NCBI RefSeq assembly: GCF_001940785.1
Contig: NZ_MSLS01000001.1
Span: 62,001-126,000, forward strand
Direction of reading: 5' to 3'
Source: Bacillus sp. MRMR6
GTDB taxonomy: Bacteria > Bacillota > Bacilli > Bacillales > Cytobacillaceae
Length of the DNA: 64,000 nt
Positions 42,752 through 52,104 of this stretch are shown here, one piece after another. Below the pieces are notes generated by a model. That model saw only the letters and a list, made by a program, of their open reading frames with translations, was not told the DNA's origin and made no database searches. Made by a program: the position numbers and the translations under genes. Positions within the stretch are counted from its first letter, which is position 1. Each line of letters opens with the position of its first letter.

Positions 42752-43939
42752 TTATTGAAGTGCTTTTTTGACTGTATCGACCAATATTTCTAATCTGTTA
42801 ATTCCTTTTCTTTGTTTGATTAAGGTTTTACCTAGTTTAAGGGAATTTTGTTTTGCGTTGATTCGGGTTTGGTCGTCTACGATTTTGTCTAAATCGGCCA
42901 CATGGGACAGCCCGATTGTTCGGCGGATTAATTCACATCCTGCAAAGCCTACAGCATCCTCGAAATATTTGGACTTTAAGTGGTCGAGAAACAGCCTAGA
43001 TTTGGATAAATCATCTTTGTTTGCAATTTCCCATAAGACGGTAAACTGTTCGTCAAATACATTCCAAACCGTTTGTATATGATGGATAAAAATTTCTTTC
43101 TTTTCAGAAGAAGCAATTACCTGGAAGAGCAGATTTGCAAATACCTGACCGATATCAAATCCGGCTGGACCATAAAAAGCAAATTCAGGATCAATCACTT
43201 TGGTTTCCGTGCTGCTTGCAAATATGCTGCCTGTATGCAAATCTCCATGGAGAAGAACTTCAGCTTCGGTTAAGAAGCTTTTCTTCAAAACAGAGATTTG
43301 ATATTTTAATTCACCATCATTCCAAATCGATTGGACTTCACTTCGTAAACTTTCCTCAAAATCATTTGTTTCAGCATCATAATAGGGATCGGTAAAAATA
43401 AGGTCCTCCGTTATATTGCAAAGTTCAGGATTAATAAATTTTGCTGCCTGTTCTTTTTTTAATTGAGGACCTAGTGCATAGTCTGATGTGAAAAATAATG
43501 TTTTAGCTAGATATTCACCGATATGCTTAGATAATAAAGGGTAGGTCTCGCCATTTATAAATCCGCTTCTTGCAATGGCTAAATGAGAAAGGTCCTCCAT
43601 AACCGTAACAGCCAACACATCATCTGTGTAATATACCTCTGGGACGTAATCTGGGACTATATGACCAAAGACTTTTAATGCATCTGCTTCAATTTTAGCT
43701 CTTTTTAACGTAAGGGGCCAGCTTTCGCCAACAACTTTAGCATATGGAAGTGCTTGCTTTATAATGATTCCCTTATTAGTAGCTTCATCAACGATATGAA
43801 AGACTAGATTAAGATTTCCGTCACCGATTTCTTTGCAGTTTAATTTGGTGTTGTTACAAAAAAGTTTTAAACTTAGGGCAAGTTCAACGGCTGAGTTTTC
43901 AGTTAATGGATGGTAAGTAGTTGCATTTAATAGACTCAT
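42752..43939 (-). CDS. mtnK: S-methyl-5-thioribose kinase
   Basis: 395 aa, normal length. Aminoglycoside-phosphotransferase fold with catalytic LLHGDLHTGSIF and metal-binding IDPEFAFYGPAGFDIG. Phosphorylates methylthioribose in the methionine salvage pathway. Preceded by its own S-box riboswitch, so expression rises when SAM is low. In B. subtilis it forms an operon with mtnA (isomerase), which is not found here or elsewhere in the window. AGGAGGATT precedes ATG. Confidence 0.96.
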   Translation of the reverse strand: MSLLNATTYHPLTENSAVELALSLKLFCNNTKLNCKEIGDGNLNLVFHIVDEATNKGIIIKQALPYAKVVGESWPLTLKRAKIEADALKVFGHIVPDYVPEVYYTDDVLAVTVMEDLSHLAIARSGFINGETYPLLSKHIGEYLAKTLFFTSDYALGPQLKKEQAAKFINPELCNITEDLIFTDPYYDAETNDFEESLRSEVQSIWNDGELKYQISVLKKSFLTEAEVLLHGDLHTGSIFASSTETKVIDPEFAFYGPAGFDIGQVFANLLFQVIASSEKKEIFIHHIQTVWNVFDEQFTVLWEIANKDDLSKSRLFLDHLKSKYFEDAVGFAGCELIRRTIGLSHVADLDKIVDDQTRINAKQNSLKLGKTLIKQRKGINRLEILVDTVKKALQ

Positions 43940-43977
43940 GATAATCCTCCTTAATTTGCGAGGCTTTAGTGTATGAT

Positions 43978-44190
43978 GACACTAAAAAGCCTCTTTCTTT
44001 TCTGAAAGAGGCTAGAAGACAAATAGTCTGTCGCACCTCTTATCTCTCAGAAAGGGTCTCCTTCTGTTGGAATTAGCACCGTGCCAAGAAGAGGTATCCC
44101 TAGTGCTTCATGCACCCCATTTTTCAATGGCATCTTGGTCGGTTGCTGGGCTTCAAAGGGCCAAATCCCTCAGCCAGCTCGTGATAAGAG
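43978..44190 (-). promoter_or_regulatory. SAM-I riboswitch (S-box) controlling mtnK
   Basis: On the minus strand the aptamer runs from CTCTTATC (44190) through GAGGGAT, GGCCC, TGAAGCCC, GCAACC, and GGTGCTAATTCC to the P1 partner GATAAGAG (44038-44045). P3 is unusually long (about 60 nt against about 20), making an aptamer of about 153 nt. The expression platform ends in a terminator, AGCCTCTTTC with complement, at 43988-44013, followed by TTTTTAGT. Promoter: TTGACA-17-TATGAT at 44250-44222 on this strand. Confidence 0.95.
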
Positions 44191-44221
44191 TAATCATTAT
44201 ATTTTTTTAATTTCGAAAAGT

Positions 44222-44250
44222 ATCATAACAAGCGGGAAAGATGCTGTCAA
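44222..44250 (-). promoter_or_regulatory. SigA promoter of the mtnK S-box leader
   Basis: Minus strand TTGACA (44250-44245), 17-nt spacer, TATGAT (44227-44222), about 30 nt upstream of the aptamer. Confidence 0.85.
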
Positions 44251-44278
44251 TATTTTTTGAAAATTATATTTACAGCAA

Positions 44279-45064
44279 CTATTTATAGAATTCTGGTTTT
44301 CGATCTGTGAAAATAGGAATTTGCTTACGCACTTGTGTAACTAAATCTAAATCAATCACACCAGTTAGAATCTCCTCATTCTCTCCAGCCTCGGAAATGA
44401 CTTCACCCCAAGGGTCAATAATCATGGAATGACCTGCAAACTGATTGTTCGGGTCTTTCCCAGAGCGATTACAAGCAATTACATAACATTGATTTTCGAT
44501 GGCTCTGGCAATAAGCAATGCCCGCCAGTGTGACAGGCGTGCTGCAGGCCATTCGGCAACAACAAATAATGCTTTTGCCCCCTCTGCGGTATGAGTACGG
44601 ACCCATTCTGGAAAGCGTATATCATAACAAATCATTCCTGCAAACGGAAGATTATCAATTTCGAATAATCCTTTTTCAGTGCCCGCTTCTAAATAGAGGT
44701 GTTCATCCATTAGTTTAAAGAGATGCAGTTTGCTATATTGATGAATGAGTTCTCCCTTTTTGTTTATGATAAGCAATGTATTTTTTACACCATTTTCTGT
44801 TTGATTTGCAACTGAACCCCCAACAAGGTGGACTCCATACTTTTGAGCTAATTTCTTTAAGAAATGAATCGTTTTACTAGCTTCATGGTCAGCGATGACA
44901 TCAAGGCGTGTCAGATCATATCCAGTTGTCCATAATTCAGGAAGAACAATCACGTCTGGCTGCTCATGGATTGAAGCTTGAATAAGTTTTTCTGCGGTTT
45001 TATAGTTCCTGTCAGGTTTACCAAAGACAATATCCATCTGGAGACAGGCAATTTTTAATTTCAA
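44279..45064 (-). CDS. mtnU: Carbon-nitrogen hydrolase MtnU (omega-amidase type)
   Basis: 261 aa from TTG at 45062-45064, 7 nt after GAGGTG; a GTG three codons upstream overlaps that site. Nitrilase-superfamily triad: Glu in LPELWTTGY, Lys in YSKLHLF, Cys in GMICYDIRFPEW. B. subtilis MtnU lies at the same place in the mtn cluster; the likely reaction is removal of the amide from 2-oxo-acid amide by-products of MtnE. Divergent from mtnE across 116 bp. Confidence 0.9.
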   Translation of the reverse strand: MKLKIACLQMDIVFGKPDRNYKTAEKLIQASIHEQPDVIVLPELWTTGYDLTRLDVIADHEASKTIHFLKKLAQKYGVHLVGGSVANQTENGVKNTLLIINKKGELIHQYSKLHLFKLMDEHLYLEAGTEKGLFEIDNLPFAGMICYDIRFPEWVRTHTAEGAKALFVVAEWPAARLSHWRALLIARAIENQCYVIACNRSGKDPNNQFAGHSMIIDPWGEVISEAGENEEILTGVIDLDLVTQVRKQIPIFTDRKPEFYK

Positions 45065-45180
45065 AATCTTCACCTCATTTGGAATTTCTGAATTTTAACT
45101 TTACAAGCTGTTATAAAAGTTATATCATTTGTGACTAGAATTTCAACTAAAATATGAATTAATTAAAGCAGGTGAGAGCG

Positions 45181-46359
45181 ATGAAACAATTTGCACCGTC
45201 AGAATTATTAAATAGTCTTCCCAAACAATTTTTTGCTTCACTGGTAAAAAAAGTAGGAATATATATTGAACAAGGATATGATGTTATTAATTTAGGACAA
45301 GGCAATCCAGACCAGCCTACACCAGAACATATTGTGGCAAAGCTGCAGGAAGCCGCTGAGAGTCCCCTTAATCATAAATATTCACCTTTCCAAGGACATG
45401 CCTATTTGAAAGAGGCAGCTGCAGATTTTTATCTCAAACAGTATGGGGTTAAGATTGATGCTAAGGCGGAAGTAGCAATTTTATTTGGGGGTAAAGCAGG
45501 CTTAGTTGAAATTCCCCAATGTCTTCTGAATCCTGGCGATCTGATGCTTGTACCAGATCCGGGATACCCAGACTATTGGTCAGGGGTTGCTCTTGCAAAG
45601 GCCGAAATGGCAACGATGCCATTAAAAGAAGAAAATGGTTTCTTACCAGACTATAGTGAACTAGACAAAGAGATCGTCAAAAAGGCTAAACTAATGTTAC
45701 TAAACTACCCAAACAATCCTACAGGAGCCACGGCAACTAGAGAGTTTTTCGAAGAAACGATTAAACTTGCTGAGGAGAATGATATTTGTGTCGTTCATGA
45801 TTTTGCCTATGGAGCTATTGGGTTTGATGAGGAAAAACCTCTAAGTTTCTTACAACTGAAAGGTGCTAAAGAGGTAGGGATTGAAATATATACCTTATCA
45901 AAGACCTACAACATGGCCGGTTGGCGGGTTGGATTTGCGATCGGTAATCCTAGTGTTATTTCTGCCATTGAATTGCTCCAAGACCATATGTATGTTAGTT
46001 TATTTGGAGCTATTCAAGAGGCTGCAGCAGCTGCTTTAACATCATCACAGGATTGCGTAAGAGAGTTAAATGCTCTTTACGAGCGGAGGCGGAATGTGTT
46101 AATAGATGGACTGCAATCACTAGGCTGGAAGGTCACAGCTCCAAAGGGTTCCTTTTTTGCATGGCTCAAAGTTCCAGAAGGATATAACTCTGAACAATTT
46201 GCTAATATTCTTCTGGAGCAGGCTCACATCATGGTGGCTCCGGGTATTGGTTTCGGTAAGTACGGTGAAGGTTTTGTGAGGGTAGGGTTATTAACCTCTG
46301 AGAACAGATTAACAGAAGCAGTTGAAAGAATTAGTAAGTTGGAAATTTTTAAAAAATAA
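45181..46359 (+). CDS. mtnE: Methionine salvage aminotransferase MtnE
   Basis: 392 aa from the ATG after AGGTGAG (a GTG three codons upstream overlaps it). Fold-type I PLP aminotransferase: LNYPNNPTGA, DFAYGAIGF, and the PLP lysine in YTLSKTYNMAGWRVGF. It transaminates 2-oxo-4-methylthiobutyrate to methionine, the last step of salvage. Followed by the S-box leader of mtnWXBD. Confidence 0.92.
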   Translation: MKQFAPSELLNSLPKQFFASLVKKVGIYIEQGYDVINLGQGNPDQPTPEHIVAKLQEAAESPLNHKYSPFQGHAYLKEAAADFYLKQYGVKIDAKAEVAILFGGKAGLVEIPQCLLNPGDLMLVPDPGYPDYWSGVALAKAEMATMPLKEENGFLPDYSELDKEIVKKAKLMLLNYPNNPTGATATREFFEETIKLAEENDICVVHDFAYGAIGFDEEKPLSFLQLKGAKEVGIEIYTLSKTYNMAGWRVGFAIGNPSVISAIELLQDHMYVSLFGAIQEAAAAALTSSQDCVRELNALYERRRNVLIDGLQSLGWKVTAPKGSFFAWLKVPEGYNSEQFANILLEQAHIMVAPGIGFGKYGEGFVRVGLLTSENRLTEAVERISKLEIFKK

Positions 46360-46361
46360 AG

Positions 46362-46390
46362 TTGACAAAAAATAAATTTCTTGGGATAAT
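46362..46390 (+). promoter_or_regulatory. SigA promoter of the mtnWXBD leader
   Basis: TTGACA (46362-46367), 17-nt spacer, GATAAT (46385-46390), about 50 nt before the S-box. Confidence 0.85.
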
Positions 46391-46439
46391 CCAAAATAAG
46401 TTTAACAACGTACAAATAAGTAAATACTACGAATCGTTT

Positions 46440-46605
46440 TCTTATCAAGAGCAGGTGGAGGGAAAAGCCCGATGAAGCCCGGCAACCGACTTAACCATTA
46501 AGTTAAGCACGGTGCTAAATCTTGCAGCTAATTGCTGAAAGATGAGAAGATGTTAGTTTTTTTGATGCTAACCTCTTCTTTTATTAGGAGAGGTTTTTTA
46601 GTTTT
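46440..46605 (+). promoter_or_regulatory. SAM-I riboswitch (S-box) controlling mtnWXBD
   Basis: Canonical S-box: CTTATCAAGAG, GGTGGAGGGA, GATGAAGCCCGGCAACC, GGTGCTAAATC and closing GATGAG (to about 46549). An antiterminator pairs GAAGATGTTAG with CTAACCTCTTC; the terminator is at 46570-46600 (ACCTCT and AGAGGT arms, T6). Aptamer of about 109 nt with a short P3. Confidence 0.96.
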
Positions 46606-46626
46606 GACTTGAGAGGATGAAGATTT

Positions 46627-47838
46627 GTGACTGAAGTCATTGCAACCTATCTAATTCATGATGAAAAATATCCAGAGAAAAAAGCAGAGGAAATTGCCTT
46701 AGGCTTGACAGTTGGTTCCTGGACAAACTTGCCAGAGCTTGAGCAAAGTCAATTGTTAAAACATAAAGGGAGAGTTGTTCAGGTTGAAGGAGTCCCTGCT
46801 AAACAAGACGACAAAGCGCTGATTCAAATAGCCTATCCTACAGTTAATTTCTCGACAGATTTACCAGCAATCCTAACAACAGTCTTTGGAAAGCTTTCCT
46901 TAGATGGGAAAATAAAATTATTAGACCTACAGTTTGCTGATTCCTTAAAACGCCAATTTCCTGGACCACGCTTTGGTATCGAAGCTCTTAGGAATAAACT
47001 TGGCGTTCATGATAGACCATTGTTGATGAGCATTTTTAAAGGCGTTCTCGGTAAGGACCTTATTTTTTTAACAGAGCAATTGAAGCAGCAGGCACTCGGG
47101 GGAGTAGACTTTGTAAAAGATGACGAAATACTATTTGAAAATGAATTAACCCCGTTTGAGAGACGAATTATTGATGGTCGAAAGGTATTAGAAGAAGTGT
47201 ATGAACAAACAGGTCACCGGACTTTATATGCTGTGAATTTATCAGGAAGAACTTCTCAGTTAAAGGATAAAGCCAGGAGAGCAGCAGAATTGGGTGCAGA
47301 CCTACTATTGTTTAATGTATTTGCCTATGGGCTTGATGTATTGCAAGAGTTACGTGAGGATGATGAAATAGCACTGCCGTTAATGGCTCATCCTGCCGTC
47401 AGTGGGGCTTTTACTTCATCTAACCATTATGGAATTTCTCATTCCTTGTTACTAGGAAAGCTTCTTCGCTACGCTGGAGCAGATTTGTCATTATTTCCAT
47501 CGCCTTATGGAACAGTAGCCTTAGAAAAATTGATTACACTTTCAATTGCTAATGAACTAACAACCGAAGATCTTCTAAATCGTGCTTTCCCTGTTCCCTC
47601 AGCAGGAATTCATCCTGGAATGGTGCCATTGTTAATGAGGGATTTTGGAATTGATTCTGTTATTAATGCAGGCGGTGGGATCCACGGCCATCCAGATGGT
47701 GCACGTGGTGGAGGTTTAGCGTTCCGACAAGCAATTGATGTTACTTTACAAGGAAAAAGCTTGGCTGAAGGAGCAGAAAACCACCCTGAATTAATGAAGG
47801 CGCTCCAATTGTGGGGAAATCCAGAGGTGAGAGCCTAG
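46627..47838 (+). CDS. mtnW: 2,3-diketo-5-methylthiopentyl-1-phosphate enolase (RuBisCO-like)
   Basis: 403 aa from GTG. RuBisCO-like protein family [12 protein letters not shown] with the carbamylated Lys164 and Asp/Glu metal ligands, and the phosphate loop HPAVSGAFT. Enolises diketomethylthiopentyl phosphate in methionine salvage; no carboxylation. First gene of the mtnWXBD operon under the S-box. mtnX follows directly. Confidence 0.95.
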   Translation: MTEVIATYLIHDEKYPEKKAEEIALGLTVGSWTNLPELEQSQLLKHKGRVVQVEGVPAKQDDKALIQIAYPTVNFSTDLPAILTTVFGKLSLDGKIKLLDLQFADSLKRQFPGPRFGIEALRNKLGVHDRPLLMSIFKGVLGKDLIFLTEQLKQQALGGVDFVKDDEILFENELTPFERRIIDGRKVLEEVYEQTGHRTLYAVNLSGRTSQLKDKARRAAELGADLLLFNVFAYGLDVLQELREDDEIALPLMAHPAVSGAFTSSNHYGISHSLLLGKLLRYAGADLSLFPSPYGTVALEKLITLSIANELTTEDLLNRAFPVPSAGIHPGMVPLLMRDFGIDSVINAGGGIHGHPDGARGGGLAFRQAIDVTLQGKSLAEGAENHPELMKALQLWGNPEVRA

Positions 47839-48513
47839 ATGAAAACGCCAATTATCTATTGTGACTTTGACGGGACGATTACGGAAAGAGATAATATAAT
47901 TGCCATTATGAAAAAATTCAATCCTCCTAATTGGGAGGAAATTAAGGATCAAATTCTCTCTCGTGAAATTTCAATTAATGAGGGTGTTGGCAAATTATTT
48001 GCTATGCTCCCAAGTGAAATGAAAGAGGAAATTACCCGGTTTGCAGTTGACAACGCGAGGATTCGTGAAGGATTCGAGGATTTTGTCGACTATCTGCGGA
48101 ATGAAGGGATCCCGCTATACATTGTAAGCGGAGGAATTGATTTCTTTGTGGTCCCAATAATTGAAAAATTCGGACCATTTGCAGGGGTTTATTGTAATCA
48201 AGCCGACTTTTCTGGAGATTATATAAAAATTCTATGGCCGTATCGATGTGATGCTTTATGTAAGAATGATTGTGGCTGTTGTAAGCCAAGCATTATAAGA
48301 GAACTATCACAGAATGAAGAGTATGACAATATTGTCGTTGGAGATTCCGTTACAGACCTAGAGGCAGCAAAGCAGGCTGACTTTGTACTGGCAAGAGACA
48401 TGTTAGAGGAAAAATGTGAAGAGTGGGGATTATCTTACAAAAGCTTTACAACATTTTATGACTGTATAGATGCTATAAAAAATCGGATAGAGGTGAAGAA
48501 GCTGTCATGTTAA
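47839..48513 (+). CDS. mtnX: 2-hydroxy-3-keto-5-methylthiopentenyl-1-phosphate phosphatase
   Basis: 224 aa HAD-family phosphatase: nucleophile motif CDFDGTIT (Asp9, Asp11), VSGGIDFFV, and [11 protein letters not shown]. Removes the phosphate after MtnW. Starts immediately after the mtnW stop and overlaps mtnB by 7 nt. B. subtilis MtnX is 235 aa, so this is similar. Confidence 0.94.
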   Translation: MKTPIIYCDFDGTITERDNIIAIMKKFNPPNWEEIKDQILSREISINEGVGKLFAMLPSEMKEEITRFAVDNARIREGFEDFVDYLRNEGIPLYIVSGGIDFFVVPIIEKFGPFAGVYCNQADFSGDYIKILWPYRCDALCKNDCGCCKPSIIRELSQNEEYDNIVVGDSVTDLEAAKQADFVLARDMLEEKCEEWGLSYKSFTTFYDCIDAIKNRIEVKKLSC

Positions 48514-49136
48514 AAGAGAAATGGCTTGAATTAGCGGATGTAAAGGATGAATTGTCTGGAAGAGATTGGTTTATGGGGACCAGTGGTAATCTGGCCATTA
48601 AGGTAAGTGATCATCCACTGCAATTCTTAGTAACGGCAAGTGGCAAGGATAAGAGAAAGCGAACAGACGAGGATTTTCTGCTTGTTGATGAATATGGGCG
48701 GGCAGTGGAGGAAACCCATCTAAAACCTTCAGCTGAAACACTTCTGCACGTAGAAATATATCGAAATACCAATGCAGGGTGCAGCCTACATGTTCATACA
48801 ATTGATAACAATGTGATTTCAGAAATTTATGGTGATCAAGGCGAGGTAACATTTAAAGGGCAAGAATTGATAAAAGCTTTTGATAAATGGGAAGAAGATG
48901 CAGTTTTAAAAATTCCTATTATCAAAAACTATGCTCATATCCCTACTCTGGCAAATAAGTTTTCAGAGCATATTTCAAGTGATACAGGAGCTGTGCTTAT
49001 CCGTAATCATGGGATAACCGTTTGGGGGAAAACGGCTTTTGAGGCTAAGAAGATTCTCGAGGCCTCAGAGTTCTTATTTAAATATCAGTTGCGTTTACTG
49101 GAACACAAACCATACCAATTATTTAAAGTAGTATAA
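48507..49136 (+). CDS. mtnB: Methylthioribulose-1-phosphate dehydratase
   Basis: 209 aa class II aldolase family enzyme with zinc-ligand motif LHVHTIDNN and a further His in RNHGITVWG. Dehydrates methylthioribulose-1-phosphate. Translationally coupled to mtnX by a 7-nt overlap. Its substrate must be supplied by MtnA, which lies outside this window. Confidence 0.94.
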   Translation: MLKEKWLELADVKDELSGRDWFMGTSGNLAIKVSDHPLQFLVTASGKDKRKRTDEDFLLVDEYGRAVEETHLKPSAETLLHVEIYRNTNAGCSLHVHTIDNNVISEIYGDQGEVTFKGQELIKAFDKWEEDAVLKIPIIKNYAHIPTLANKFSEHISSDTGAVLIRNHGITVWGKTAFEAKKILEASEFLFKYQLRLLEHKPYQLFKVV

Positions 49137-49160
49137 AAATACCAAGAGGGAGAGATTACT

Positions 49161-49694
49161 GTGGCATACATTACATTTCAAAGCAGTGAAGCTAAAATTC
49201 AAGATCAAAAAGAAGTAGGAAGTTTCCTAGAGAGCCAGGAAGTAATTTATGAAAATTGGGATATTTCTAAGCTACCTCAGTTATTAGTAGACAAATATCT
49301 ATTATCTGATAAAGATAAAAATGACATACTTAACACCTTTAGTAAAGAAATTGCAGATATTTCAACAAGACGCGGATATAAAGCCCAAGATGTCATTTCT
49401 TTATCTGAAAACACACCAAACCTCGACACACTATTAACGAACTTTAAAAACGAACACCACCATACTGATGACGAGGTCCGTTTTATTGTAAGTGGTCACG
49501 GTGTATTTGTGATTCAAGGAAAAGACGCAGAATTTTTTGAAGTCCATTTAGAACCAGGTGATTTAATTTCAGTACCAGAAAATACTAGACACTATTTTAC
49601 CCTCGAGGAAGATAGAAAAGTAGTCGCAATCCGTATTTTTGTAACTACTGAAGGCTGGGTGCCTATTTACGAAATAGAAGAAGTAAAGCTATAA
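49161..49694 (+). CDS. mtnD: Acireductone dioxygenase
   Basis: 177 aa cupin from GTG with GAGGGAGAG upstream. Metal ligands HHHTDDEVRF (His99, His101, Glu105) and a later His in TRHYF. With Fe converts acireductone to 2-oxo-4-methylthiobutyrate, the MtnE substrate. Last gene of mtnWXBD; a terminator follows. Confidence 0.95.
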   Translation: MAYITFQSSEAKIQDQKEVGSFLESQEVIYENWDISKLPQLLVDKYLLSDKDKNDILNTFSKEIADISTRRGYKAQDVISLSENTPNLDTLLTNFKNEHHHTDDEVRFIVSGHGVFVIQGKDAEFFEVHLEPGDLISVPENTRHYFTLEEDRKVVAIRIFVTTEGWVPIYEIEEVKL

Positions 49695-49733
49695 AAAACT
49701 GGTTGGGGATATTTTAATCCCAACCAGTTTTTT
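49695..49733 (+). terminator. Terminator of mtnWXBD
   Basis: AAAAACTGGTTGGG with its complement (one bulge), then TTTTTTATTT. Confidence 0.9.
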
Positions 49734-49752
49734 ATTTCAATCATATAGGAAA

Positions 49753-49863
49753 TTGTCGTAAATGTTAAAAAGTAAAGAAGAAAAATGTCGAAAAACCAAA
49801 GAAAATGCTTGTTTTGTCTACTTTTGCGAAAGTATTTACTTTTCAATAAATTCTTGTCATAAT
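49753..49863 (+). promoter_or_regulatory. Promoter of the Spo0E-like gene with Spo0A-box-like sites
   Basis: TGTCGAA (49786-49792) is an exact 7-mer Spo0A box; TTGTCGTAA (49753-49761) and TTTTGTCTA nearby are partial matches. A SigA-like promoter is TTTACT (49835-49840), 17 nt, CATAAT (49858-49863). Confidence 0.55.
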
Positions 49864-49925
49864 TCATCAAGTAATCAAAATTTTTAACGATTTAGTGCAA
49901 AAGAGTAAGGAGTAGGTGGAGAAAA

Positions 49926-50168
49926 GTGTACACGAACGAGACTGTCCCTTCTGAGATGCTTGAAGCAATAAAAATGAAAAGGGAACTAATGATAACTTGT
50001 GCAAATAAGAAAGGCTTTACGAGTGAAGAAACCATTAAATACAGCCAAGAGCTGGATGTACTGATAAATGAGTATCATAAAGTTTCAAGCCAATCTCCAG
50101 AGCCAAAGGAAGAAATTAGATTTGCCTTTAACCAGATGGTGATGATCTGGCCCAAGGTTTTTGTTTAA
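49926..50168 (+). CDS. spo0E: Spo0E-like aspartyl-phosphate phosphatase
   Basis: 80 aa from GTG after TAGGTGGAG. The Spo0E signature KYSQELDVLINEYHK (about residues 40-54) is clear. These small proteins dephosphorylate Spo0A-P and delay sporulation. Size (85 aa in B. subtilis) and position just after mtnD agree with spo0E, but several paralogues exist, so the symbol is tentative. Converges on the ZIP transporter gene. Confidence 0.82.
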   Translation: MYTNETVPSEMLEAIKMKRELMITCANKKGFTSEETIKYSQELDVLINEYHKVSSQSPEPKEEIRFAFNQMVMIWPKVFV

Positions 50169-50187
50169 CAGCATAATTAAGAGAGGA

Positions 50188-50919
50188 TTAGAAAAGTTCA
50201 ATAATGAAAATCATTAAAAGTAAGCCAATAATAAAAGCATATGTTGAAACCCGCTCATTTCCATCACCATGACTTTCTGGAATTAATTCCTTATAAATGA
50301 TGAATAACATCGCACCAGCTGCAAACGATATCCCATATGGGACAAGCCCTCTTACAAATGATGTTAAATAAAATCCAATTAATGACGAGACAATCTCTAT
50401 TGCTCCTGTCAAAGTTGCCACAACGAAGGCCTTGAACTTGCTGATTTTTTGATTGATTAAAAATAGTGCAACTAGAAGGCCTTCAGGTGCATTTTGAAAC
50501 CCAATTGCCAGTGCAATCATATTACCGGTATCACCAGAGCCTGATGCATAACTAACGCCAACTGATAAACCCTCTGGAATATTGTGCAGTGTGATTGCTG
50601 CAATGATTAGCATCGCTTTTTCATCAAACTGTATTCCATACTGATTGTGCTCTAAGTCGAGATGTGGAATATTTTTCTCCAATAAAGTAAGTACCATGAC
50701 CCCAGAGCATATCCCGATTGCAAGTGGAATAAACCCTCCGAGTTTTAATGCCTCAGGAATAAGACCGATCATGGAGGCAGCCATCATAATACCTGCACTA
50801 AAAGCTAATAATATGTCCTTCCATCGATGTGTGACTGATTGTTTGATGAAAAGAATGATCAACGCACCAGCTCCAGTTGCTAATGCAGAAAGAACACTGC
50901 CTATAAATACTTCATTCAT
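50188..50919 (-). CDS. ZIP-family metal transporter
   Basis: 243 aa, about eight transmembrane helices. ZIP signatures LHNIPEGLSVGVSYA (helix 4) and GFQNAPEGLLVALFL (helix 5) provide the metal site, with a third ELIPESHG. Likely imports or exports zinc or another divalent metal (ZupT/YdgF-like). ATG is followed by NEVFIGSVLS. Divergent from fixA across 327 bp. Confidence 0.9.
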   Translation of the reverse strand: MNEVFIGSVLSALATGAGALIILFIKQSVTHRWKDILLAFSAGIMMAASMIGLIPEALKLGGFIPLAIGICSGVMVLTLLEKNIPHLDLEHNQYGIQFDEKAMLIIAAITLHNIPEGLSVGVSYASGSGDTGNMIALAIGFQNAPEGLLVALFLINQKISKFKAFVVATLTGAIEIVSSLIGFYLTSFVRGLVPYGISFAAGAMLFIIYKELIPESHGDGNERVSTYAFIIGLLLMIFIIELF

Positions 50920-51246
50920 TCAGACCTCATACCTTTCATAATGGAAGAAAACGAACCTATCCCCTGCAAATTTTGACAAACTGTGATAATTGTCATTGTT
51001 TATATCTGAATATTTCTTATAGTTAAATTAGTGCATACCTCACGAAATCCAACAAATTACCTTCAACAATTACTTCTAGATTTTACTTCATTATCAAATT
51101 TAATCATTAAAAATCCAGAAAACTATCTTTGTTTGGTACTATGCTTGTGTTGCGAGTCATATATCGTAATAAAAAGCATTTTTCATAACCAAATCAGCAA
51201 ACGCTTTCAATCACGGATAGAAAATATGGGGGAGGGAAAATCCTAC
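50920..51246. other. 327-bp control region between ZIP gene and fixABCX
   Basis: A TGACAA-N10-TTGTCA inverted repeat lies at 50974-50995 near the ZIP gene start. A cre-like site AGCAAACGCTTTCA (51196-51209) fits TGWAANCGNTNWCA at all but two positions and lies 38 nt before the fixA ATG. No confident promoter hexamers were found. No gene is visible. Confidence 0.5.
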
Positions 51247-52071
51247 ATGCACATTGTCGTATGTGTCAAACAAGTACCAGATACAAAAATTATTAAGATT
51301 AATCCCAAAACAAACACATTAGACCGTCGCAGCGCACCAGCCATTTTAAATCCATATGATGCTCACGCTGTACAGGAGGCAGTAAGGATTAGAGAAAAGA
51401 CAGGTGGAACTATATCCGTATTATCGATGGGACCGCCTCAAGCTACTGCTATTATTAAGAAGAGTATTGAAATTGGGGCAGACAGGGGCTATTTGATTTC
51501 TGACCGTGCCTTTGCTGGTGCAGATACACTTGCGACTAGTTATGCTTTAGCCAAAGCGCTTGAAAGGATTAGCAAGGAGGAGCCTGTGGATATGGTGATT
51601 TGTGGTAAGCATGCCATAGACGGGGACACTGGACAGGTTGGTCCAGGAATTGCAAGAAGGATGGATATACCTCCTGTTACAAATGTAATAGAGGTACCTG
51701 AGATCAATTTGGAGGAAAAAACAGTATTAATTAAACGTAAATTATCCAACGGCTATGAATTGATTCAAGCTGAATTACCCTGCTTATTAACAGTCGAAAA
51801 GGAAATTAATGACATTGAGTACTCGCCTATGCCAAATATGATTATGGCCGCTAGATATGAACCAGTCATTTGGGCGGTAAGTGACCTAGAAAATGTTGAT
51901 CGTACTCAACTTGGATTAAAAGGTTCTCCAACTATTGTGGGTAAGATGTTCACTCCTCCACGTCCAGAAGGTGGAAAAAGGATTGAGGGTTCTTCTGATG
52001 TGCAAGTAAAACAGCTAATGGACATTTTAATGGAGAAAAAGGATCTATTTGTCTTGCAAGAATCTAAATAA
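51247..52071 (+). CDS. fixA: Electron transfer flavoprotein beta subunit FixA
   Basis: 274 aa from the ATG preceded by GGAGGG (10 nt); an upstream in-frame ATG covers the ribosome binding site. Begins MHIVVCVKQVPDTK. The EtfB fold with DGDTGQVGPGIA (nucleotide binding) and GADTLATSYALAKALE. In the FixABCX complex FixA/FixB form the bifurcating flavoprotein. First gene of fixABCX. Confidence 0.92.
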   Translation: MHIVVCVKQVPDTKIIKINPKTNTLDRRSAPAILNPYDAHAVQEAVRIREKTGGTISVLSMGPPQATAIIKKSIEIGADRGYLISDRAFAGADTLATSYALAKALERISKEEPVDMVICGKHAIDGDTGQVGPGIARRMDIPPVTNVIEVPEINLEEKTVLIKRKLSNGYELIQAELPCLLTVEKEINDIEYSPMPNMIMAARYEPVIWAVSDLENVDRTQLGLKGSPTIVGKMFTPPRPEGGKRIEGSSDVQVKQLMDILMEKKDLFVLQESK

Positions 52072-52104
52072 TTGAACGTGCCTAAGTTGTGGGGAGGGAT
52101 ATAC

